A stretch of DNA of 64,000 nucleotides. Origin: Owenia fusiformis (lineage: Eukaryota > Annelida > Polychaeta > Sabellida > Oweniidae). This document shows, one piece after another, positions 42,560 through 51,963 of the stretch. The position numbers and the translations under genes were made by a program. How positions within the stretch are numbered: position 1 is the stretch's first letter; every line of letters starts with the position of its first letter. The notes beneath the pieces were generated by a model, which was given only the letters and a program-made list of their open reading frames with translations, made no database searches and was not told where the DNA came from. The stretch lies in contig CAIIXF020000003.1 in NCBI GenBank assembly GCA_903813345.2, positions 1,580,109 to 1,644,108 of the forward strand, given 5' to 3'.

Positions 42560-43985
42560 TGAACACATCAAAGTATGATGATGACCTAGGAACACCCCCC
42601 ACCCATATATATCAATGAATGATATATCATTGTAAAGAGGAGACACATGAATGAAATCAATGCTGTCATCATTGGTTTTGTGCTTTTCCAAGATAACAAG
42701 ACAAGTCTTAAAAGTAAAGATTTTAGGACAGAAAATCCAAAATGGCCACCTTAAGATTTACCCAGAATGCCCAAAAACTAATCAGTTCTTGACGTTGATA
42801 TGTAGAAATTTCAGATGAATCCCTCAAATTGTTGGCTGGAAACCTGTAGACAAGCTGAAAAGTGAGACGCCGCCCGCCCGCCCGCCCGTCAAGCTGACTA
42901 CAATATCGTACCTTTTGTTAGGTACGATAAAAACATGGTTGAGCCCGAGCAAAAACATCGAACTTTGGTGTACCAAAATAAGGCTGCATCAGTAAGTACA
43001 TGTTGTTACCCTGTGTTTTCTAAGTCAAGTTTCACTGTATAAGTAAATTGCCAAGCTTACTTTTAACGCGATTGTAATTTACCGAATGGCAAAAGTAGAA
43101 AAAAATCCAAAAATTTTGAACTGATTAAGATCTTTAAATTGTGAAGGTCTGAGTACCTGGACCTCTTAGAAAACATCCAAACATATCAAAAAGTGAAGAT
43201 GGGTCAATTTGATACTCGTTCTCTGAAGATATTAATAAAATAGTTAAATGTTTGGAGTTTTTTTAATGCTGTGAATTGTTCACAATTCTAAATCAAGAAG
43301 TCGCTCGTATTTCTGTCATATTAAGGAAATCATGTTGCTGAAAATCAGTGCACAGTGTTCATGGTGTTGTTGTAAAATTGCATATATGTCGCAATTTTAT
43401 TATAAACCAACACCTTAGGGTTAAAGTTTTGCTCGAGGAATTAACTCATTTTCATCAATAAATATCAACCTATCAGGTTTTCTACTAGTAAACTAACATT
43501 TAAACCTCAGTCCATTGTCGTTATCACTTACTTCTAAACCCAAGTGAGATATGGCTCTTGCCTCAGCACGAGCCAATAAGTAATGCTTTGAATTTAATTT
43601 TCAGGTCTACATAATCAATGACTGGGCAATGAATTCCTGCCCATGCCACATCTCGAGACTCAGGCAGATTTCTATGCCAAAAAAGCCTGAACTGGCACAT
43701 ATCTGTTGTGATCATGCGCAGGGACGGAGAAAAAAGTCTTGTTTATTTATGTTATTTAATAGTTTTTAATATTTCAAATTCAGGATCTCTTCAATGGCAA
43801 ACACACAGATGGGGAGGACGCACTGAATGACATTATTCCCATTATTCCACATTATTGCCTGTATAAGATACAAGAACATAACTTAGGAGGAATGCCTGTT
43901 TGTAGGTTGCTCCCACAATGACAAACAAGGCAACAACCTAAGAAAACCTGCTGATGCATAGAACAACCTCTCCATGTACGACAAG
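42560..43985. other. Gene-free stretch with a small hairpin
   Basis: A (gccc)n run lies at 42871-42889, followed by atcgtaccttttgttaggtacgat, an 8-bp stem hairpin, at 42905-42928. No gene otherwise. Confidence 0.4.
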
Positions 43986-43987
43986 AT

Positions 43988-44335
43988 GTGTCATTCTTGA
44001 TTGACCTAAGTGCACAAAACATGAGACATGAAGATCTAAGAATAGTACTTACGTCATATCAAATGGGTATTGTCATTAATAAATTAAAGCAAAAATCTAG
44101 ATCAACCAATTCTAGTGCTTTAATGAGAGAATGTTACAGACAAGATGAAGCCACGGAAAATGTGTCTACACATCCCCCATCCCAATCTATATATTCTTAT
44201 AGAGGAGAGAAATACTGGCTTTTGATCAAAGTTTATCTGAGCAATGTCTTATTGGAGCCAGGCAAGCCAGGCATCACACTGACCTTTCAAACTGAGGACA
44301 TGAAAAGCAACTGCCGTTTTCTAAAATTAAGGTAA
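43988..44335 (+). pseudogene. MULE/ZSWIM-like transposase fragment, copy 2
   Basis: An open frame of about 115 residues reads HEDLRIVLTSYQMGIVINKL, then SSALMRECYRQDEATENVST and GITLTFQTEDMKSNCRFLK, ending just before a stop. The last part matches the fragment at 24540. The R-x-V-L ... N-x-x-x-K linker followed by Q-T-x-x-M is a MULE/ZSWIM-like lead-in to the first catalytic Asp, which is lost here. It ends 60 bases before the TIR of the 5.8-kb element. Confidence 0.45.
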
Positions 44336-44394
44336 TTTCACTACCAGGTGGTTAAATTTTTGTGTCAGATGACATATACAATACTGATTTTGAT

Positions 44395-44433
44395 CAAGGA
44401 GGTCAACCTCTGGACTGAAAACGAGCAGGATTC
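44395..44433 (+). repeat. Left 39-bp terminal inverted repeat
   Basis: Pairs with 50178-50216; preceded by TTTTGAT. Confidence 0.9.
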
Positions 44434-44473
44434 TCCAGTTTGATGTCTGATTCGGCTATGTTATTTCTCTCAT

Positions 44474-44585
44474 AGTGACGTCATAACTCTTAACCAATCA
44501 AAAAACTTTAAAGTTTCAAACTTCTATTACCGCCATATTACTCGCCCGGATGATGACCTAATTAGATTGATTTAAGATGGCGGCG
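44474..44585 (+). promoter_or_regulatory. Compact promoter-like region: CRE, CCAAT, YY1-type start context
   Basis: TGACGTCA lies at 44476-44483 and CCAATCA at 44494-44500. AAGATGGCGGCG (44574-44585) contains the ATG at 44577. TGACGTCA is the CREB/ATF palindrome, and AAGATGGCGGC is the YY1 motif that often overlaps translation starts of short-5'UTR metazoan genes. The order and the 100-base span look like a TATA-less housekeeping-type promoter. Confidence 0.55.
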
Positions 44586-46131
44586 TACAACGATGACTTT
44601 ATAACTGGCGAATTGTTTGAAGCGATATTTGATGATTTCGAAAGTGGAGAAATAGATTTGAACGAACTATATGAAGATGATAAAACAGAGAGCGACGCTG
44701 AACTATTCCAGTGCTCCAAATGCTCTAAAAAGTACAAGAAAAAGACCAGTTTAGTGAAACATATTCAGAAAAAACACCAAAACAGAAATGAAAATGAAAT
44801 TGAAAATGAAATTCCAGTTCCCAAGCCTTTAGAGAGAGATATAATAGGTACGTTGATTGCAAAAAATTCAGTACATGTGTCAGATTCACGGATGGGTAAT
44901 CAAAGTAACATTATAAGATAGACGTCCTTGGTCATTTTTGAGGGGGGGGGGTAATTTTTCTCTTTTTGCCATGTTCTAGATATCTAATTGATGTTTACCA
45001 AACAGCCGCCTCATTTTGAAAAAAATAATGTCATGCTTTCTCGACCAATGCCCCATTGTAGCTTGATGCCCTTGCTGATGTGCCACTCTGAAACAGCACA
45101 TATCATATTTCCAATAACATTGCATGTATCAGCGTTACCATACCCTGTATTTATTATAAACTTGTATCTAGAAAAAATATTATCATAAAATCATTCTATT
45201 TCCAGGTCAGCGTCCAGCAGTAGACATCAAAACGTCAAGAGCCCAGGCTGGAAGTATCCTCAAATCAACGTTTCTACAGTTGGCGAATGACAACTTGTCG
45301 AACGCTTTTCCCCCAGAGTCGAGTGGGGGTCGGGCCAATGAGGCCGCATCAAAGATTTGCAGTGCCTCAGCTAATCCAGCGAACCAGGAAACATTTGACA
45401 ACTTTGGTACAAGACTTTACGATGCGATGAGTGATGTCATCGTAAGTGGGTCCACAAAGAAGCTGGACTCATCAATGAAATATACTATGCTTCAGAATTT
45501 CCACCAAACACAAATTGACATTGAATTAAACAAAGAATTCAACCATTTCTATCAAAGTCTTGGTGTTAACTATAGTGGGAAACTACTGAGCGCCAATGTA
45601 AAATGGACTTATTTCATCAAACTCTGTGATATTCTTACTCCTTCCCAAAGTGCCAATACAGTACCAGAAATTGACTCCTCAATAACAAAAGAAGAGGAAT
45701 CCACGCTCCGATATGTGGCAGGTTTCATTCCGTTTTCTCTGATGAAGAGATATAGGCGGTTTAAAGGAGAGAAATTTGGATTGTATGTTTTGTGCCTACA
45801 AAATTGGCGGGCCAATGATGATGACATTGAGGGAGAGAGCCTCCAGGACTACACTAAAGCCTGGACTACAACTATCAATAGAGGAGGCTTATTCAAAGTC
45901 AGTGATGCTGTGTACAGTTTCTTCTATAAACTTGAGTGTGTGGTGCGGCAGCAATTAAACATTGAGACTGTGATGGCAGATATATCTGTCAATCTGAAGA
46001 AGAAACTTCACCTTGACATATCATGTAGCGATTCGGTGAAATTTGCCTGGGAGGACATTCGCTATGAACTTTTTCATATTGTTACTGCAAAATTCATCAA
46101 TCTTAGAGCAGATTCATTTGTGAAATTTTGA
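44577..46131 (+). CDS. Two-exon C2H2 zinc-finger protein with RGGL domain, 398 residues
   Basis: Exon 1 is 44577-44847 and exon 2 is 45206-46131. The 358-base intron (atag|gtacgt to tctatttccag) joins in phase 1 and leaves 399 codons including the stop. The start is the ATG in AAGATGGCGGCG. Residues 1-40 are acidic (EAIFDDFESGEIDLNELYED). A C2H2 finger follows: FQCSKCSKKYKKKTSLVKHI ending H-x4-H. A polar linker has NEIENEIPVPKPLERD. Exon 2 holds a helical domain with STLRYVAGFIPFSLMKRYRR, then KAWTTTINRGGLFKVSDAVY and SFFYKLECVVRQQL. The Y-(V/I)-AG-(F/Y) and RGGL-x-x-(V/I)-(N/S)-D words recur, from memory, in uncharacterised sponge, cnidarian and mollusc proteins, and the first recalls P-element-like C-termini. 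No break or frameshift. A DNA-binding role in the nucleus is inferred from the finger. Confidence 0.8.
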
Positions 46132-46353
46132 AAGAAACGCTTGGCATCAAAGGGCAAAGTCCATGGGAAGAGCACACAGTCTCTCAGATCTTCTCTTGCT
46201 TCCTAACTTTAAAAAATTACATGTTTTAGACTGTCATGAACTATTCAATTTAATGTACATCATCTTTAAATAGTGCACCACAAGCAAGGTAATTGCTCAG
46301 TTTAAAAGCTCTGAAATAGTTGTTCAGTACTACATGAGTACATGTATTTAAGG

Positions 46354-46522
46354 AATAAAGAATCATGTATCATTCTATATTGGAAATATAAAAGCATGAG
46401 TGCATGTACTAACCCATACGCATAATGCATGAAGGCGGAGCCTGAGTGCATTATCAGAATGGGTTTGTACATCCACGAATGCTTATATATTTCCAATATA
46501 GAATGATACATGATTCTTTATT
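46354..46522. mobile_element. Palindromic MITE, about 170 bp, 3' of the RGGL gene
   Basis: A perfect 36-base inverted pair at the ends (46354-46389 and 46487-46522, starting aataaagaatcatgtatcat), with further imperfect pairing to a centre near ggcggagcc at 46435. As RNA it would fold into one long hairpin. No target duplication recognised. Confidence 0.8.
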
Positions 46523-47432
46523 GCAATTCAAACATGACTCTGGTCAATGATGAAGTAGAACAGTTCACCATTTACATCTACAAGATTGTTGTCTCTGAGG
46601 AAATTAAATTTTAAATGTTTTTGGACAAGTCTATTATTTAGAAATACTAAATAGGGGTGTTGTGTTACAATTGATATTCGTTTGAAAACTATTGAGAAGG
46701 TTTTATTTGTCATATTACAGGAAATGAAATAACTAATTTGATGCAGAAAAATTATGAAAACTTAGTTGGAAATCATAACATTGACTGAAATGAACACACT
46801 GGTGATATGCTGTCACCCCTTTTTAAAGAACAGCCCGTGCATTTATAAAAAATTAAATGCACAGCAATATCATTTTCATGCATGTATCAATAAATTAACA
46901 CACTGAAATGCTTTAATCTGATTGGCTGAGACACACTTGGCATGTTTGAATAGCATTTATACATATTATAGACTGGTTGAAGTTGAAAATTTCATTCTAT
47001 TATCTAAATGCATATAGAAAGTTGAACTTTTTAGTCTTGTATTTTGGAATAAAATAAATATAAAATGTATTATGAATATGAGCTAAAAATGTTTAGTTTC
47101 TTGTAGCGTTCATTCATCTTTTAATGGACAATTCCCATTCTTAACAGTGAATGCACATTTTCGTAAAATTTTGACGCATTATTTACCTCCTGCTGAGACA
47201 CTGAGTCCCAATAAGTATTCCATGGAAAACAAATAGCAACTTGTTTAAAATGCAAAAAAACTAATGACCAAGAAATTGGAATTTTAATTTAAATATAGCC
47301 CATTAATAACAAGGCATGCAAGGGGGATAACAATATGGCTGGCTGCCATTTGATGTTAGAAATGTCTGAAAATGTAATCCTCGGAGGGGGGGGGGCACTT
47401 CAATGTTTGGTATCATAGGTATATATGATGTA

Positions 47433-47631
47433 CTAAGTCTCTTTTGATCTACTGATTGTGCAATAACATTGAATAATAAAAAAGTGGCAGTTCTTAAAAA
47501 CTGAAAAACCAACCCTATTGCATGGTCCATCTTTTTGTTTTGAGACTCCATGTGACTGTTTAGGTTTGTATGTGCCACTTGGGAACTCCCGCTTCTTTCT
47601 TGTCAACTTGAACTTCCTACCCATGTTTGCT
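47433..47631 (-). CDS. Opposite-strand candidate first exon inside the 5.8-kb element
   Basis: On the minus strand an acceptor (ttctcttttcag) stands four bases before an ATG. The frame reads MGRKFKLTRKKREFPSGTYK, then PKQSHGVSKQKDGP, very basic. A donor is not clear; after about 40 residues the frame turns hydrophobic and AT-rich and stops at 47433. Basic N-termini of this sort occur on Mutator-like transposases of animals, which makes it a possible transposase remnant in this element, but the evidence is thin. Confidence 0.35.
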
Positions 47632-47769
47632 GAAAAGAGAAATAATCACATAAGACTTGATTCATATTCTGTTAAATAATAACAATGAGCATTCAGTGGT
47701 AGACCAATTTTTCGATATAGGCCTAGAAAATAAAGTACTCTAAAGGTATGCAGACTTTGGCAGTCTCTC

Positions 47770-49550
47770 ATAATGCCGATGTAGGAATCAATAGGACGCA
47801 ATGTCATAACATTGGTGAATCAAAAAATATATAAACCATTTTGTCAATGGAAATTTTATTTTGAGCAATCTGCACCAATAGATGAACAGAAAACAGTTTA
47901 CTAATCTCATTTTGCACTAGTATAACCTGAGATAAATGTACGCTGGCCATGGCATTCTCTCGAAATTTCAATGCCATGGCTTGAGTTAGGTAGGTAGGTG
48001 CTCACATTGGTGATTCAAAAATTGTATTAACCTTTACAATTGTCAATTGATTTTGAAAAATCTGCAGCATTAGACCAACAGAAAACAGCCTACTTTTCTC
48101 AGTTTGCACAAAGTAAATTGAGATATAGGTACTCTGACTTTGACGTTTGCTCATAAGTTCCATGTCATGACATGATTCGATAAGAAGTAATGTCATGACA
48201 TTGGTGATACAAAAAATGCATTAACCTTTACATTTGTCAATGCAAAACTTATTTTATGAAATCTGCACCATTAGATGAACAGAAAACAGTTTACTTTTCT
48301 CAATTTGCATGAGTATAACCTGAGATATAGGTATGCTAACTTTGCTATTCTCTCATAATTTCAACGCTGCTGTAGGAATCAATAGGACGTAAGGTCATGA
48401 CATTGGTCATTCAAAAAATGCATAAACCTTTAGAATTGTCAATAGAAAACTGATTTTATGAAATCTGCACCATTAGATGAACAGAAAACAGTTTACTTTT
48501 CTCAATTTGCATGAGTATAACCTGAGATATAGGTATGCTAACTTTGCTATCCTCTCATAATTTCAACGCTGCTGTAGGAATCGATAGGACGTAATGTCAT
48601 GACATTGGTCATTCAAAAAATGCATTCACCTTTACAACTGTCAATGGAAAACTTATTTTATAAAATCTGGACCACTAGATGAACAGAAAACAGTTTACTT
48701 TTCTCAGTTTGCATGAGTATAACCTGAGATATAGGTACGCTTACTTTGGTATTCCCTCATAATTCCAATGCTGCTATAGGAATCAATAGGACGTAAGGTC
48801 ATGACATTGGTCATTCAAAAAATGCACAAACCTTTACAATTGTCAATGGAAAACTTATTTTATAAAATCTGGACCACTAGATGAACAGAAAACAGTTTAC
48901 TTTTCTCAGTTTGCATGAGTATAACCTGAGATATAGGTACGCTCACTTTGGTATTCCCTCATAATTCCAATGCTGCTATAGGAATCAATAGGACGTAATG
49001 TCATGACATTGGTCATTCAAAAAATGCACTAACCTTTACAATTGTCAATGGAAAACTTATTTTATAAAATCTGGACCACTAGATGAACAGAAAACAGTTT
49101 ACTTTTCTCAGTTTGCATGAGTATAACCTGAGATATAGGTACGCTCACTTTGGTATTCCCTCATAATTTCAACGCTGCTGTAGGAATCGATAGGCATAAG
49201 GTCATGACATTGGTCATTCAAAAAATGCATAAACCTTTAGAATTGTCAATAGAAAACTGAACCATTAGATGAACAGAAAACAGTTTACTTTTCTCAGTTT
49301 GCATGAGTATAACCTGAGATATAGGTACGCTTACTTTGGTATTCTCTCATAATTCCAGCGCTGCTGTAGGAATCAATAGGACGTAAGGTCATGACATTGG
49401 TCATTCAAAAAATGCATTAACCTTTACACTTATCAAGGGAAACATTATTTTGTGAAATCTGCACCATTAGATGAACTGAAAACAGTTTACTCTTCTCATT
49501 TTGCATATATATTACCCGAGATATGGGCACGCTAACTTTGGGAATTCTAC
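47770..49550. repeat. 202-bp satellite, nine units, inside the 5.8-kb element
   Basis: The marker cagaaaacag (or its variant) falls at 47887, 48079, 48280, 48482, 48684, 48886, 49088, 49274 and 49476. Five of the eight steps are exactly 202 bases, others 192, 201 and 186. Shared words include gtcatgacattggtcattca, ccattagatgaacagaaaac and gcatgagtataacctgagat. Middle units are the most alike and edge units the most worn, as expected for unequal crossing-over. No coding sense. Confidence 0.95.
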
Positions 49551-50177
49551 AAAATATGTGTTGACTGAAAACTTAGGGTGGGGCATGGAACTAGTATAAT
49601 TATAAAGACATTGATACTTCAGCTACTGCATATGACAGTAGCATATAATAAGTATGTATAGGAATCATGAAAATACAAATTTACATGCACTCAAGGATCA
49701 TATTACGACAAACATGTGTCGAAACATTGTCATGTTGCAAAAAAATCCCCCAAAAATCTGAAATTTTGAGCAAAATCAGTTGGTATAAAAACTATAAAGC
49801 GGCACTAAATTTGTATCAGCAGAACTCATATAACCATTCTGTTCGTTAGTTGATCTATAAATCATCTTCATTTTGCCTAAATATGGCAAAGAATGGACGA
49901 AAAATGAAAAATAAATCGAAAAAAATCGGAAAAAATCAAAGGGAGAGTTCTGGATTCTTTGGCATTTTATGGCTAATTTGTGTGGTAAATCGACTGATAC
50001 TTACTAGGATTAGTTGATATTTGTCCTTCATTTACATTTATAACACTTTTCAGGGCATATAATTAGACTTTAACTGAATAATTTTTTCATTTATGGCGGT
50101 CCACGCATAAGTAGGTCAAAGTGCGTCACTTCCGGCGAATCAGAGAACAGAATTTGTGCCATAGGAAAATTCAATGG
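49551..50177. promoter_or_regulatory. Right subterminal region of the 5.8-kb element
   Basis: No gene. Near the end, gcgtcacttccggcg (50123-50137) contains CACTTCCGG, an ETS-type site, with tatggcgg 30 bases before it. It faces the right TIR much as the CRE/CCAAT region faces the left one. Confidence 0.3.
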
Positions 50178-50216
50178 GAATCCTGCTCGTTTTCAGTCCA
50201 GAGGTTGACGTCCTTG
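50178..50216 (-). repeat. Right 39-bp terminal inverted repeat
   Basis: Inverted partner of 44395-44433; followed by TTTTGAT. Confidence 0.9.
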
Positions 50217-50223
50217 TTTTGAT

Positions 50224-51079
50224 AAATGATATTCCTTTGACTAAATTTTGAATAGTCCTAACATAAATCAGTTTAATTTCTACTTGCATGTAGCCCAGTC
50301 TATTCACTTTTCTAGTGTTTTCTGGAACTCTTGAGACACAATCATTTGCATTTTCTTTGTGAAGTCAAAGTGGTCATCTGTAATATCCTGGCCATTCTTT
50401 TTATTGTCAGCCGAATATCAATGATGTCCTTTGGTCTCTCTGATTCACATAATTTTAAAAATGAATTGGGAAGTCTTTCCTTAGGCATGGATGTTGTCCA
50501 TATCTGAAATATAAATGTTTGATATTATAATTACTGGTTAATATCTCCCATAATTTGGAATATTCACCAACCTTTTTTCAAGAACACTGCCACTTCAAAT
50601 TCTTTAAAGTATACTTGACTGGTTAAATAACTGTGCACGGGGCCTTAAAGATTTATTCATTTAATGGTATGTGATAGTGGTATATTTTATTCACACATGA
50701 GGCCACTCCTTTAATTCGTCATAAATATAATGTCCATTGTGTTAGACAAATCAATGAACTCTATAAATCTTTATGTTAATTTTCCTTTCCAACTTCAGAT
50801 CTTGTTGCCATTCCTGGATATTTAGGATGGTGTAATTAAATATATTATATAGATATAATTATCTAATATTTATTTATCATTGCAACTATGCTTATTTCCA
50901 AATATATTTTAGAATTACAAGAGGACTATTTTTTCTACCTTTGTATAGGTCCTTTGAAGATTAATAAATATATAGTTGTAGGGCATTTATTACGCCAAAA
51001 ATCATAAAATCCCAGTCTTTATTCCTTAAGTAAATTATAAGAAACCTATAAATGCATCAAGTTCACTCCATATTATAAG
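50224..51079. other. Gene-free stretch
   Basis: AT-rich, no coding sense or repeat seen. Confidence 0.35.
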
Positions 51080-51367
51080 GTGTTACCAAAAAAGGTTCAA
51101 GAAGAGGACAAACCAAATATTGGCCAATTTTTATTGCTAGATCACCCACGATATGCAAGGGAATGGGCCCAAGTGGCTAAGCTGATCAGGATAAATGATA
51201 AGAAAGGAACATACAAGATCCAATGGTATGTTCTGCACCAGGGTCACTATAAAGAATACAGAAAGAATGGCCCTTTGGTAGAAGAAGTCAACAAAAACTA
51301 CATTATAAAACATTCATTTTCTTTGACTCCAATGGCAATCATACCCCAAAAATATGTGTTCTTGTAA
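51080..51367 (+). CDS. Candidate terminal exon with an SH3-like/chromo-like barrel
   Basis: The frame is closed upstream and opens near a tataag|gt acceptor-like point. It reads VQEEDKPNIGQFLLLDHPRY, then EWAQVAKLIRINDKKGTYKI, QWYVLHQGHYKEYRKNG, and ends in SLTPMAIIPQKYVFL and a stop. The (V/I)-G-x-F ... W-x-x-V-x-K-(L/V)-(I/L) ... Y-x-(I/V)-x-WY series, with a final L-T-x-x-x-x-(I/L)-P strand, is the build of a small SH3-like barrel seen at the ends of some invertebrate element proteins. Partner unknown. Confidence 0.4.
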   Translation: MLPKKVQEEDKPNIGQFLLLDHPRYAREWAQVAKLIRINDKKGTYKIQWYVLHQGHYKEYRKNGPLVEEVNKNYIIKHSFSLTPMAIIPQKYVFL

Positions 51368-51533
51368 AGCATTAAGTAACCAAACATAAACCAAAGTCAA
51401 CAATCCGCATTCCTATTGAAGCCTGTTTCTTTGTAATGAATGTTATCTTTATATATAATATGCAGGAGCAGCGGACAAAAGTGGGGCTGCTTTATGCACC
51501 TTTAAAGATATAATGTTTATTCAGAATACAAGA

Positions 51534-51782
51534 GAACAAACCCATTCAAGGCCCCTACAAAAATACTAAAAAAATAGCAACATTTGCATCACTGGGTTTC
51601 AAGGAGATAGTAAATACAAGACAAAAAACCAATAGAAATTACTGTCCATAAAAATTTATTTGGCAACTTTTTACTTGTGAACAAAAATGTATTATTGACC
51701 TTGAAACAAACCCATTCCAGGCCCTTACAAAAATCCTAAAACTATCAACATTTGCATCACTGGGTTTCAAGAAGAAAGTAAT
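51534..51782. repeat. Two-copy direct repeat of about 75 bp
   Basis: acaaacccattcaaggcc ... catttgcatcactgggtttc at 51534-51611 recurs at 51706-51782. Each copy has weak inverted ends (aaaccca/tgggttt). Confidence 0.75.
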
Positions 51783-51793
51783 AATCACTTATC

Positions 51794-51963
51794 ATGGCAA
51801 GTGTGCCACTGGGCCTACCTGAACATACAATACATGCTCATATTCCAGAAATACATGAGACAGTAGCTTCTATCCAAAAGTGCTTACAAAAACAAAAGGG
51901 ATCACTTAGTAATGAAGAGTTGAGGAATTGGGAGAATTTGGCTGAAGATGATTTGCCATTCGG
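51794..51963 (+). CDS. Candidate first exon
   Basis: Starts at an ATG (tatcATGGCAAGTG) and reads MASVPLGLPEHTIHAHIPEI, then HETVASIQKCLQKQKGSLSN and EELRNWENLAEDDLPF. It reaches a consensus donor (ttcg|gtaaga) at 51964. Helical and acidic. No family recognised. It may start the gene whose later exons include the zinc-knuckle frame at 54047, but no join can be shown. Confidence 0.4.

Larger units (their letters stand above)
44395..50216. mobile_element. 5.8-kb TIR element carrying a C2H2/RGGL gene; superfamily unassigned
   Basis: Left end 44395-44433 and right end 50178-50216 are 39-bp inverted repeats with one mismatch (caaggaggtcaacctctgga on the left, caaggacgtcaacctctgga on the right strand). 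TTTTGAT lies directly outside both ends (44388-44394 and 50217-50223). The interior holds a complete two-exon gene (44577-46131), a palindromic MITE, an opposite-strand exon (47625-47433), and a nine-unit 202-bp satellite. The intact gene and clean ends point to a fairly young DNA transposon. A 7-bp duplication is unusual (8 for hAT and P, 9 for Mutator). Whether the encoded protein is the transposase or a passenger is unknown. Confidence 0.8.

Noticed and set aside
42871-42928. (gccc)n run plus hairpin as a tRNA-derived SINE head
   Set aside because: No A-box or B-box of an RNA polymerase III promoter could be found.
47303-47578. Second minus-strand frame of 91 codons in the 5.8-kb element
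   Set aside because: It overlaps the MGRKFK frame in another phase and lacks an acceptor; kept only as the alternative to that exon.
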